Below, piece after piece: positions 18,301 through 26,460 of a stretch of DNA of 64,000 nucleotides (position 1 is the stretch's first letter; each line of letters opens with the position of its first letter). The DNA is from Piscinibacter defluvii (lineage in GTDB: Bacteria; Pseudomonadota; Gammaproteobacteria; Burkholderiales; Burkholderiaceae_C): the NCBI RefSeq assembly GCF_004011805.1, contig NZ_RCHJ01000017.1, positions 1-64,000 of the forward strand. Reading direction: 5' to 3'. The notes beneath the pieces were generated by a model that saw only the letters and a program-made list of their open reading frames with translations, had not been told where the DNA came from and searched no databases. A program made the translations under genes and the position numbers.

Positions 18301-20326
18301 CGGGCTGCACACGCTCCAGTGCGGTCACATTGCGCGCGGCCTCCGGGCCGGCAGCCAGTGCCTGCCTGAGCTTGGCCTTGACTTCGCCGGACAGGTAGTC
18401 GTCGGCGGTCTTCCACAGCCCGTCCGCCGGATCCAGAAACACCAGTCCGCGTTCGGCCAGCGCATCGAGCACCGCTTGTGGCGGCGCTGACAACAACTGA
18501 CCCATCCAGGCAGGATCGACCCGGCCGCGCCACTGCACTGAGGCGGCGAGCGCCTCCTCGGGCTCGGCCGCGGCTTCGGGCTCGACGATCCTTGCCAGCG
18601 TGCGCCGGCTGAACAGTGCCGCCTTGGTGGCGGTCTCGGTCTCCTCGTCGTAGTGCTCCAGCGACAGCAGCAGTGGGTAGTCGGGGTCGCGCCGGAACGC
18701 GAGTGCGTTGGCCCGGTTCGACAGGCACCCGAAGCGCGCAACGTAGCGGTCGTAGCTGCCGTTCAGCATGGCGCGCTCGTGGCGCTGCCGGATGTCATCG
18801 GCGTCCGCCAACTGCAGATCGAGCAAGGTGCGCGCGTGGTCGCGGATCGAACACAGGCCCGCGGTGCGGGCGCGCTGCGTGGCGTTCAGGCGCTCATGGA
18901 TGTCCACCAGCTTGCCGTCTTCCACTCGATGCACGCGGCCGTGGTGGAGGTGGTGACTCCCAGGCCGTGTTGCGCCTGCCGCGGTTGTCCCGCGTCGCGG
19001 GGCCGGCGTGGCCTCCAGCGCGACGGCGCTGTACACGCCGTGCGGCAGCAGATCGATTCGGCGCGGCAGTTCGTCGGCTAGATCGCCGTCGAACACCGCG
19101 GTCGGCACCGGCTCGTGGCCGTTGCTTTCCTGGCGAATGCGGCCGATGCAGAACTCGGGCTGCGCCGCGTACCACTGGTTGACCTGCAGGTAGCGTTCGC
19201 CGCAGCGTGGATCGCGCAGCGACTCGGGCACCATGCTCAGGCCCAGCCATGGCTGCTCGTCGGCCTCACCCGTCACCCGCTTGCGCAGGAACAGGATGTC
19301 GGCCTGCACATCGGTCGAGGCGATCTCGGCGAAGGCGCCACGCGGCAGGCGGATCGCGCCTACCAGCACCGCCTGCGACGCGAGGTAGCGCCGCACGGTG
19401 TCGTCCCAGGCATCCATCGTGTGGCTGCTGGTGATGAAACAGGCCAGCCCGCCGGGCCGCAGCAGGTCGAGCGCGCGGCCAAGGAAGTAGTTGTGGATGC
19501 TGAAGCGGCCGTAGGGCCGGTTGCTCGAATCGGCCACCTTGTAGGCGCCGAAGGGCACATTGCCGATCACCAGGTCGTACCAGTCACTGGCCAGCGGCGT
19601 CTTCTCGAACGCGCCGATGGCCACGTCCACGCCGCTGGCGCTGTAGAGCGCCCGCAGCATCCGGCCCGAAAGCCGGTCGATCTCGACGGCGGTGACCGTG
19701 CAGCGCTCGGCCAGTGCGACTGGCATCGCGCCGAGGAAGTGGCCGATGCCGGCACTCGGTTCGAGTACGCGGCCTCCGGCGAAGCCAAAGCCCTGAACCG
19801 CCTGCCACATCGCCGCGATTACCGCGACCGGGGTGTAGTGGCTGTTGTTCACTGAAGCGAGCGCCGAGCTGTGATCGTCGGCTTCGAGTACGTCGCGCAG
19901 TTGCGCGGCGCGGCGTGCCCAGGCTGGTTCCGGCGCCTCGAGGTTGAAGCTCGCGGGCAGGCCGCCCCAGCCCGTGAAGCGCAGCAGCGCGCCGCGCTGG
20001 TCTTCGTCGGGCTCGGTGCCCGACGCGTCGAGCGTGTGCAGGGTCTGGATCGCGGCCAGGTTGGCCTCGAACTTGGCGACCGCGCCGCGCGGGATGTCGA
20101 GCCCGCCGGCGGGCAGTTGAGGCCAGGGGCACCGCGCGGCGCTGGGCGTCGGCGGCTCGCTCGGCCGCCACAACGGCTGTGGTGGGCGAGGCTCTTGTTC
20201 CTCGTCGCCCGGCTCGTCGTCGAGCGGCGGATCGGGAGGAACGGGAGGCATGGGCGGCGCAAAGGCCGCGGCGGGCTCCGGCTCGAAGCCGGGCAGCCAG
20301 GAACAGGGCTCGGGGATGCGAGTCAT
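15359..20326 (-). CDS. giant N12-class DNA methylase/SNF2-type helicase fusion
   Basis: A 1655-residue protein. After a Pro/Glu-rich head it has a Rossmann methylase with motif I VLEPSAGIGHF (about 187-197) and a catalytic-loop position IGNVPF (about 254-259), an NPPY-like variant of adenine methylases. A helicase follows, with motif I HVVGAGKTA, motif II VDEAHLFKN, and motif VI REGRILRQGNE before a C-terminal coiled-coil. This is the N12-class methylase family, also likened to the phage P1 DarB antirestriction protein. Protection of transferred DNA or host defence are plausible roles. The ATG at 20326 follows GGAG and leader copy 5. It occupies about 5 kb with no frameshift. Confidence 0.85.
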   Translation of the reverse strand: MTRIPEPCSWLPGFEPEPAAAFAPPMPPVPPDPPLDDEPGDEEQEPRPPQPLWRPSEPPTPSAARCPWPQLPAGGLDIPRGAVAKFEANLAAIQTLHTLDASGTEPDEDQRGALLRFTGWGGLPASFNLEAPEPAWARRAAQLRDVLEADDHSSALASVNNSHYTPVAVIAAMWQAVQGFGFAGGRVLEPSAGIGHFLGAMPVALAERCTVTAVEIDRLSGRMLRALYSASGVDVAIGAFEKTPLASDWYDLVIGNVPFGAYKVADSSNRPYGRFSIHNYFLGRALDLLRPGGLACFITSSHTMDAWDDTVRRYLASQAVLVGAIRLPRGAFAEIASTDVQADILFLRKRVTGEADEQPWLGLSMVPESLRDPRCGERYLQVNQWYAAQPEFCIGRIRQESNGHEPVPTAVFDGDLADELPRRIDLLPHGVYSAVALEATPAPRRGTTAAGATRPGSHHLHHGRVHRVEDGKLVDIHERLNATQRARTAGLCSIRDHARTLLDLQLADADDIRQRHERAMLNGSYDRYVARFGCLSNRANALAFRRDPDYPLLLSLEHYDEETETATKAALFSRRTLARIVEPEAAAEPEEALAASVQWRGRVDPAWMGQLLSAPPQAVLDALAERGLVFLDPADGLWKTADDYLSGEVKAKLRQALAAGPEAARNVTALERVQPEDLPPAAIEPRLGAVWIPAGDVEDFLRQVLEQKDCEVGYSAQAGAWSVRYPEWSTRQNVKVTQEFGTSRLNAIELVQCALNVQVPTVRDPDPESDRMIVNPDETLAAREKLALIKERFAGWAFDEAERRERLCRTYNDLFNATRPRQFDGSHLKLPGFSRCYALHPHQRDAVWRVVQSGNTGLFHVVGAGKTAVCSIAGMELRRLGFAAKPCHVVPNHMLAQYTAEFVRLYPNAAVLMAGKEDLEGDRRRELVSRIATGDWDAVVITHSSFERIRMSPAFTQTFIKELIMEIEMAVRAERRNDRGNRIVKQLEAMKKNWTVRLEKLLADAKKDDLLSWEQLGIDTLFVDEAHLFKNLYRFTKMTRVAGLPLANSERAFDLFLKTRYTMRLHGGAQRGVVFATATPVANTMAEVHTMMRYLQPRRLEALGLQQFDAWAATFGESVTALEIAPDGSGYRMNTRFARFINVPELMAVFGEVADIRTAEMLKLPVPELRGGKPRIVACPASSALKAYVRTLVERAEAIRMGRVQPQQDNMLAVTTDGRKAALDFRLVAPSARFDAQGKVAACIREVLAVRQRTEAFRGAQLVFCDLSSPKEGKAFSVYDDLKQRLIDAGVPATEIAFVHDADTDAQKAALFKAVREGRVRVLLGSTAKMGIGTNVQTRLAALHHLDAPWRPCDVEQREGRILRQGNECEDVEIFRYVTEGSFDSYMWQALETKARFIAQVMSGDKGLRSIEDVELAALSYAEVKALASGNPLVIEKAGVDAEVAKLSTLFSVWRNQRYANESEVARLPMLIESLERKLALLEQDCERAEPVSVNDMRVELAGQVLVGAEAVGEGLRQLVRAAKAARGSVEQRVGRFAGFNLGLRASRDDGIPGLYLEGHCRYDAEVYQTAQGLAAALLAALASVPKERDAARQQLAVRGKRLVDLRIELERPFEHEGRLADLLARQRRLQRQLDLDQDSAGASRMDAEDSKLAA

Positions 20327-20346
20327 GGGGGTCTCCGTGGGGCGAC

Positions 20347-20383
20347 GGAGAGGCACCTGCCCCAGCGGGGAGATGGCTCCCCG
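20347..20383 (-). promoter_or_regulatory. repeated leader element, copy 5
   Basis: In gene direction: CGGGGAG, loop CCAT, CTCCCCG, a 14-base spacer beginning CTGGGGCAGG, then CTCTCC, a 5/6 copy of the second arm, followed by GTCG. It lies 20 bases upstream of the methylase/helicase ATG. Confidence 0.55.
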
Positions 20384-20703
20384 TCAGGGTGGATGGATGG
20401 CCCACCGGATGCGCGGACGCATGGGTGGGTGGCTCTGGCGCCGCGCGAGGCGGCGATCAGTCAGTCAGATGCGGTGTCGGTGTGCCGCAGGCATCGGGCT
20501 CCTGGCGGAGCACGAAGGGGCTTGGAAGGCGGGTATCGACCGCGGCGCCGACGCAAGTCGGGGCTGGGCAGGCTGACGCCTGCGAGTAGCTCTTGTACTG
20601 TGCGCGAAGGCCTGCGGGTACGAGCGCGTCTCAACCGGTTGCCACTGCCAAGGCCCGATTTCTAAGGGGCCGCGCGGTGGCGACCGGCACCCGACAATGA
20701 GGC
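20384..20703. other. divergent intergenic region
   Basis: About 320 bases between the leftward methylase/helicase leader and the rightward gene at 20704. It should hold the promoters of both. I see no confident -35/-10 pair, no operator dyad and no open frame that looks coding. Confidence 0.4.
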
Positions 20704-21375
20704 ATGCCGGACGACCAGCCACCACCCGCCGACGCTGACGAAGCCTTGGCGGAAATGCTTGAGCAGTGCGAGCGCTTCGAGGGTGACCTGGCCCCGCTGC
20801 TGGCGCATCCGCGCCGCCCGCCGTCGCGGCGAGCGCTGCTGGCCCTCGCGTTGTGCGACGTCGCGGTGGAGTTCTGGGTGGCGCAGCGCCTGCTGATTCG
20901 CTCCGGCATGCACACCGCGGCCCTGGCCCTGGTACGCCTGCACTTCGAGGCGACCGTGGGGGCGATCTGGCTCCATCACGGCGCCAGCGACGAGTGGCTG
21001 GATCGCTTCGCCGCGCCGATGGCCCCGGGTCAGCTCGCCGAGCCCGTGCTCGGGCCGAACGTCGACGCGATGTTGCAGACGCTGGCGAAGACCGCGCCGC
21101 CGTTCCTCGCGCAGACGCTCGGCGCCTTCAAGGCAGCGACTTGGCAGCCGATGAACTCGTACGTGCACGGCGGCATCCGGCCCGTGGTGCAGAGTCTGGC
21201 CGGCGGCACGCCTCAGCAACTCGTCGGTGTGCTGCAGAACGGCAACGGCATGGCCTTGATGACGGCCAACCTGCTGGTGGTAGCGCTGCAGGACCCGGCG
21301 CTCGCAGGACGCATCGGCCCGATCCAGCACAAGCACCGGGCGTGTCTGCCGCCCATGCAGCCACCCGGCACTTGA
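20704..21375 (+). CDS. hypothetical island protein, 223 aa
   Basis: A helical protein (MPDDQPPPADADEALAEMLEQ...) with a hydrophobic core and a conspicuous motif WQPMNSYVHGGIRPV, where His could be functional. The same pattern with SYVHGG occurs in a family of uncharacterised proteins found on plasmids and islands; I recall it as a DUF only. There is no signal peptide. It lies upstream of the parB-like gene in the same direction, with a 69-base gap. Confidence 0.6.
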   Translation: MPDDQPPPADADEALAEMLEQCERFEGDLAPLLAHPRRPPSRRALLALALCDVAVEFWVAQRLLIRSGMHTAALALVRLHFEATVGAIWLHHGASDEWLDRFAAPMAPGQLAEPVLGPNVDAMLQTLAKTAPPFLAQTLGAFKAATWQPMNSYVHGGIRPVVQSLAGGTPQQLVGVLQNGNGMALMTANLLVVALQDPALAGRIGPIQHKHRACLPPMQPPGT

Positions 21376-21444
21376 TGGCGCAATTCCTCATGGGAACCTG
21401 AATCCACGGGCCGATGTCGCGCCCGCCCTCACTCAGGAGCCCCC

Positions 21445-23484
21445 ATGAAACTCTCCAAGCAGGAGTTGGAAGCCGTGATCGCGGCTTCACCCCGCAGCTT
21501 CGTCCCCTTCAACAAGCTCGTGCTGTCGCCGACCTACCAGGCGCGGCCCGAGAACCTGGCGGCGCCGCTGCTGCTCACCGAACTGGCAGCGTCCATCGAG
21601 GCCGCAGGCCTGCTGCACAACCTGATCGTCGTGCGCGGCGCGCGCGGCGTGCACGAGGTCTGCGCCGGCGGGCGGCGCTTGCGCGCGATGGCGCTGCTGG
21701 TGGAGCAGGGCCGCTGGGCCGAAAACCAGCCGGTGCCGGTGCTCGTGGTGCCGGCCGAGCAGGCGTTGATGGCCAGCCTGATCGAGAACGTCGAGCGCGA
21801 GGCCTTGAATCCGGCCGACGAGTTCGCGGCCTTCGCCCGACTCATCGACGGCGGCCGGTCGGTCGAGGACGTGGCGGCAGCCTTCGGCGTCACGCCGCAG
21901 GTCGTGAAGCGCCGGCTCAAGCTGGCGGCCGTGTCGCCCGCGCTGCTCAAGCTGTTTCGTGAAGGCGGGATCGGGCTGGATTGCCTGATGGTGCTGGCCT
22001 CGCTCGATGACCCAGCGCGGCAGGAGCAGCTGTGGCAGCAGTTGCCCGAATGGAACCGCAGTGCAGATCAACTGCGCCGGCTGTTGACCCGGGGCGAGGT
22101 CGAGTCGGATCGCGACGGCGCGGCGATCTTCGTGACGGCGGCCGCCTACGAGGCCGCGGGCGGCCCGCTGCGACGCGACCTGTTCAGCGACGACGGCAAG
22201 GCCTACCTGCAGGACGCCGCGCTGCTCGAACGACTGGCGCTGGACAAGCTGCAGCAGCCGGCCCGCGAGGTCGCTGCCGAAGGCTGGAAGTGGGTCGAGG
22301 TGCGTGCCCGGTACGTCTACGAAGACTACGTGCGTCACGGCGAGGTGCGCCGCGCACGCCGCGCGCCGAACGCTGACGAGGCGGCGCGCCATGCGCAGCT
22401 CGAAGCCGAGCTGGAGACGCTGCACGCGCGCATGGAGGCGCTCTCGGACGACGACGGCGACGAGAACGAGTACGCCGCGCTGGAAGCCGACGACGAGCGG
22501 CTGCAAGCCGAACTGAATGCCCTGGACGAAGCACTGGCGGTGTTTCCGGCGGATTTGGTGGCGCAGGCGGGCTGCGTGGTGTTCGTGGGATCGAGGGGAA
22601 CGGTCGAAGTCAAGCGCGGGCTGGTCCGGCCAGAGGATCGCGATGCGGTCGTGCAGGCCGCGCGGCAAGCCACGAGCGGCGAGCCGACCACGGGCACCGC
22701 GCTCGTGAGCCTGCCCAAGGGCGGCGCCCGCGCAGTGCACTCCGAGAAGCTGATGCGCAGCCTGACCGCGCACCGCGTCGCGGCGATCCAGGCCGAACTG
22801 CTGCTGCGGCCCGATGTGGCCCTGGCCGCGCTGACAGCTCATCTGGCCGCGAAGCTGCTCAAGGACGGCTTCCACCGCTACCGCGGCGGCGACGATGCGC
22901 TCACCGTCAGCGCGAGCGAGACACACGAGGGCCTGCGGCGCGAGTCTGCGGACATGGCCGAGGCCGAAGCCTGGAAGCTGATGGAGCAGACCCGCATCGA
23001 GTGGACCGCCCGACTGCCCGGCGACGGCGCGGCGTTGCTGCCCTGGCTGCTGGCACAGGAACGCCAGACCGTGATCGGACTGCTGACCTTCCTCGTCGCC
23101 GCGAGCGTCAACGGGGTCGAAGGCGCCGAGCGCGAACGCCAGAGCACGGACGCGCTGGCCGAGGCGCTGGCGCTCGACATGCGGCGCTGGTGGAAGGCCA
23201 GCGCCGCCTCCTACTTCAACCATGTGTCGAAGGCGACGACGCTCGCCGCGGTGACCGAGGCCGCGGGTGCCAACGCCGCCGCGCCGCTGGCTGGGCTGAA
23301 GAAGGATGGCGCCGCGGCGGGTGCCGAGCAGGCTCTGTCCGCGGCGGGCTGGCTGCCGCAGTGCCTGCGGACGCCGCCGCAACGGTCCGAGACTGACCGC
23401 GCGCGGCTTGACGGCGGGGACATGCAAGCCGCGTCCGGGGGTGAGCCGCACGGCGAGCAAACCCTCGACGAGGGCGCCCGTTGA
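21445..23484 (+). CDS. ParB/RepB/Spo0J-family protein
   Basis: A 679-residue DNA-binding protein. The N-terminal third is a ParB nuclease/CTPase-like domain: PFNKLVLSPTYQARPE, the box with EVCAGGRRLRAM, and ENVEREALNPADEFAAF, followed by a helix-turn-helix (VEDVAAAFGVTPQVVKRRLKLAAV). The remaining 450 residues are helical and acidic, with a charged coiled coil (about 305-360). The length exceeds chromosomal ParB twofold and matches the large ParB relatives of integrative elements. It likely binds island sites for maintenance or regulation. No ParA is adjacent; an actin-like ParM lies 3 kb downstream. Confidence 0.85.
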   Translation: MKLSKQELEAVIAASPRSFVPFNKLVLSPTYQARPENLAAPLLLTELAASIEAAGLLHNLIVVRGARGVHEVCAGGRRLRAMALLVEQGRWAENQPVPVLVVPAEQALMASLIENVEREALNPADEFAAFARLIDGGRSVEDVAAAFGVTPQVVKRRLKLAAVSPALLKLFREGGIGLDCLMVLASLDDPARQEQLWQQLPEWNRSADQLRRLLTRGEVESDRDGAAIFVTAAAYEAAGGPLRRDLFSDDGKAYLQDAALLERLALDKLQQPAREVAAEGWKWVEVRARYVYEDYVRHGEVRRARRAPNADEAARHAQLEAELETLHARMEALSDDDGDENEYAALEADDERLQAELNALDEALAVFPADLVAQAGCVVFVGSRGTVEVKRGLVRPEDRDAVVQAARQATSGEPTTGTALVSLPKGGARAVHSEKLMRSLTAHRVAAIQAELLLRPDVALAALTAHLAAKLLKDGFHRYRGGDDALTVSASETHEGLRRESADMAEAEAWKLMEQTRIEWTARLPGDGAALLPWLLAQERQTVIGLLTFLVAASVNGVEGAERERQSTDALAEALALDMRRWWKASAASYFNHVSKATTLAAVTEAAGANAAAPLAGLKKDGAAAGAEQALSAAGWLPQCLRTPPQRSETDRARLDGGDMQAASGGEPHGEQTLDEGAR

Positions 23485-23506
23485 TCGAGGGCCGGGACGG
23501 CGGGCC

Positions 23507-24274
23507 CTAGTGAAGCACGCCTCCCGGCTGCGGCAGGGCCGTGACGGGTTCCAGCATCAGTGGCACGGCGAACAGGTCGTGGTCGCCAGGGATGTCGAAC
23601 GGCGCGATCTCTTCGCTCATGTGCCGCAGCAGGCCCGGCAGATGATCGAGCATCCATCGCTCGGCGGCGTGGCGAGCCGCTGGAGTCGCCCGCGGAAGCC
23701 ACGGGCACCAGATGCCGAACGGTGTCTGGCGGATGTCCAGTTCGAGCCCCACGGTCGGCCGGCGTATCGCCGAGATGGCGAACCTGGCGCTGGCTGAGCG
23801 ATCCTCTTCCACATGGCCGAAGGCGGTGACCATCGCCCCGGCCCAGAACGCCGCGCGTGCTGCGTCGCCGAGCAGGGCTGGCACGATCAGCTCCCAGACC
23901 AGGCTGCCGCCGATGTCCCATTCGAGCAGCCACAGCGAGGGGCTGAAAGCCCGAATCCCGGCCCGCTCCATCGGCGGCAACTGGTGCGCCAGGTTGGTGG
24001 GCGTCCAGGGACTCACCAGCGGTGAGTCGGTGTAGATGCCGTTCAGCGACTCCGGATCGTGACGGCCAGGGAGCCGCTCGAACAGGGCATGGTCGTGCGT
24101 GACCGCCGCCGCGACCCCATCGCGCAGCGCCTTGGACCAGACGCGGGCCAAGGGCTCGCATCGCACGACGGGCAGCGCGGGCTTGGCGAACAGATCTGGG
24201 GCGACGGGCGCGTCCGCGTCGAACGGCATCGGCAGTGCCGGCGGGAGGCTGAAGGGCAGCTTGTAGGGCTTCAT
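23507..24274 (-). CDS. hypothetical island protein, 255 aa
   Basis: A soluble protein (MKPYKLPFSLPPALPMPFDADAPV...) with several Trp-rich stretches (LVSPWTPTNLAHQLPPMERAG, FGIWCPWLPRATPAA) and no membrane segment or known motif. It follows the integrase gene by only 7 bases in the same direction, so it is probably co-transcribed with it. It has a GAGG site before the ATG. Its place beside the recombinase might suggest an accessory role, but nothing in the sequence shows this. Confidence 0.6.
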   Translation of the reverse strand: MKPYKLPFSLPPALPMPFDADAPVAPDLFAKPALPVVRCEPLARVWSKALRDGVAAAVTHDHALFERLPGRHDPESLNGIYTDSPLVSPWTPTNLAHQLPPMERAGIRAFSPSLWLLEWDIGGSLVWELIVPALLGDAARAAFWAGAMVTAFGHVEEDRSASARFAISAIRRPTVGLELDIRQTPFGIWCPWLPRATPAARHAAERWMLDHLPGLLRHMSEEIAPFDIPGDHDLFAVPLMLEPVTALPQPGGVLH

Positions 24275-24281
24275 GGTGTCC

Positions 24282-25439
24282 TCAGAGCGTGGAAGCGGAG
24301 GGGAATGCCACCGGCGGGGCGTCGGATTCGGCGGTCGCGGGCGAGGGCAGTTCGGGCGGCGAGCCGGCTGGCGCTTTGCTGCGCATATGCGCGGACTGGC
24401 CTAAATAGGCGTTTGTGATCTGCGGCCGACCATGGCCAAGCAGGGCGGACACGTGTTGCCTCGCGGCGCTGTCGGCGCTCGGCGCGACGCCCTGGCCGCC
24501 GGCCACCGGGGGCGGCGAGCCGGTCAGCTCGGTGTAGCGGCTGGCGGCGAACTGGTGTCGCAGGCCATGCGGAACCACGCGCAGATCGCGCTTCGTGATG
24601 CCGAACCGCTCCATCACGTAGCGCAACCGGCGCAGCGCCTGGACCAGCGTCAGGTTCGGGTCGCCGACGCTGCCCTGCGTGCCTTTGGCGACGTGGCACG
24701 CGTAGGTGATGGCATGACGGCACAAGGCATCGTCGATCGGCACGTAGCGCTGCCGCCCGCCTTTCGTGCCGCGGTGGGTGTCGAGGTACTGGACCGCTCC
24801 GCTCCCGTCCTCCCCATCCGATCCTGAATCGCCCTTGGCCTGCCGCGCGGTCGCCACGTCGACGTGCGGACGCAGCATCAGGCTCTCCTTGAACCGCAGC
24901 CCGAAGGCGAGCATCAGCCAGAGGCTGGCCGCCGCGTGCACGTCGTAGTCCTCGACATCGCGGACCACCGAGGCGACTTCGATGCCCAGCGCGCGCCACG
25001 ACTTGTCGTTCGTCGTGATGCCGCTGCGCCGGTACAGCGCAGGGTCGTCGAAGTAGGCCCGGATGGGCTTGAGCAGCTTGGGCTTGCCGATCCAGCGGGT
25101 GAAGGTCTTCAGATGCGAGTAGTAGGTCGGGATCGTGCCCGGCGCCAAGCGGCCGGCCTTCGCTTCGGCGCACCAGTGCGCCAGCACGAAGTCGGCATGG
25201 CGACCGCTGAACGAGCGCGGGTCGAGCTTGAAGGCCTTGACCGGGTTGTGGTGCAGGAACCGGAACACCCACACGCAAAGCCGGCCACGCGACTGCGCGG
25301 TGCGATGGCCGATGTTCTTGGCCTTGACCGCGTGCTGCCAGTTGTGCCGGTGCAGGATCAGCGCCAGCACGTGCATGCACCGCTGCGGCTGCAGCGGCAG
25401 GGTGTCGAGATCGACGGTGAGCGGATCGGTTTGGGACAT
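24282..25439 (-). CDS. tyrosine recombinase/integrase
   Basis: A 385-residue site-specific recombinase. The N-terminal SAM-like domain (TYYSHLKTFTRWIGKPKLL) binds DNA. The catalytic domain has FGLRFKESL (first Arg), a lysine in HRGTKGGRQR, HGLRHQFAASRY (HxxR) and LLGHGRPQITNAYLG (His and the nucleophile Tyr). All catalytic positions are present, so it should be active. The ATG at 25439 has GGAGG 8 bases before it. No tRNA gene or att repeat is seen beside it, and no excisionase, so it may act on internal sites or with an end outside the window. Confidence 0.85.
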   Translation of the reverse strand: MSQTDPLTVDLDTLPLQPQRCMHVLALILHRHNWQHAVKAKNIGHRTAQSRGRLCVWVFRFLHHNPVKAFKLDPRSFSGRHADFVLAHWCAEAKAGRLAPGTIPTYYSHLKTFTRWIGKPKLLKPIRAYFDDPALYRRSGITTNDKSWRALGIEVASVVRDVEDYDVHAAASLWLMLAFGLRFKESLMLRPHVDVATARQAKGDSGSDGEDGSGAVQYLDTHRGTKGGRQRYVPIDDALCRHAITYACHVAKGTQGSVGDPNLTLVQALRRLRYVMERFGITKRDLRVVPHGLRHQFAASRYTELTGSPPPVAGGQGVAPSADSAARQHVSALLGHGRPQITNAYLGQSAHMRSKAPAGSPPELPSPATAESDAPPVAFPSASTL

Positions 25440-26460
25440 GGCGACCTCCGGGTGCCGGTGAATCGAAAGGGATGGCCCGTTGAGAGACCGACAGATGCCG
25501 GGCGAGGCATCGAGTCGGTTGCGCGTCCCCACGCGCAGTTGCCTAGGGTTCGGACGGCAGCACCGTCCAGGCCTTCGTAAAAGTGATCGCCTTGCACACG
25601 GTGCGTACACGCGTGGCTGTCCGCTCGGGGCGGACCGCGACGCCAGCTCGGCAGGAGCCGAGGGCGGGCGCGGCATGGTGTGCGGGCGTCACCCGTACGT
25701 CGGCCCATTGAGGGGCCGCACGCGGACGTTTCAACCGGACCGAAAGGCACCACCGCAGCCAACGCGGTGGGCGGTCCGTTCACGCAGGTCCCGCGGGTAC
25801 CGGTCGAGCCGGTGGCCGTGGGTCGCGGTCGCTCGAGGCGGCCGCGGCGCGTGATGCTGGAACGTCAGAGGAAAGGAGGCGGGTGCCTGTGGGCACGCCG
25901 CAATCCATGGCCTCGCGGGCCATGGCGGCTGATGGGTGAACTTGGCGGATCGAGTCCGCGTGGATCCGGGGCTCTTGGCCCTCGGCGACCGAGGTCACCG
26001 GACTGATGGGCTTCCTTCGACGCGGCGACTGTGCACTGCGCCCGGTGTGGAAGCTACCGGCTTGACGCACCGCAATCATGTGCCAGCGCGACGCGGACCT
26101 CAAGCTCGAAATGTGCCGATAAGCGCGCCGTGATCGAGGTCGGCTGGCAGAGCGAGAGGGGTTGACAGGCTCTTCTCCTACCTCTGTCTCCGACCGACCG
26201 GGAAAGGACGGTCTGGCGGGGCATTGGCGCGACTGCGGCACTTGACGGGACCGAGACGGGTGCGACCGTGGAGCGACTTGCGGAAGCGTCGTTGCGGCTG
26301 CGGTGAGGTGGGAGTGCAGCGAGAGCTGCGTTCCACCGCAGTCGCCGCCGCGAGCGACCTGATCGCGATAGCGCGCCCGGTTCGACGGTCTTCCGCGTGG
26401 GAGCCAGCCATCGGTCGTCCGATGCTGGGTGGTCTTCACTGATCCTGTTGGAGGAACTCC
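25440..26460. other. 1-kb noncoding divergent region between integrase and parM-like genes
   Basis: No open frame here looks coding. There are several inverted repeats: CCATGGCC/GGCCATGG (25905-25925), CGGATC/GATCCG near 25946-25970 and GTGCC/GGCAC near 25883-25896. A region of this size between a recombinase and a segregation ATPase could hold a recombination site, a centromere-like site for the ParM system, or an untranslated RNA. I do not see phased iterons. Confidence 0.4.

Noticed and set aside
15479-18490. Long plus-strand frames opposite the methylase/helicase gene
   Set aside because: The minus strand carries methylase and helicase motifs continuously; plus-strand translations contain no motif and have shadow-type composition.
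21487-23460. 657-codon frame opposite the ParB-family gene
   Set aside because: Opposite strand shows ParB motifs and a helix-turn-helix; the antisense translation is low-complexity His/Gln/Arg-rich.
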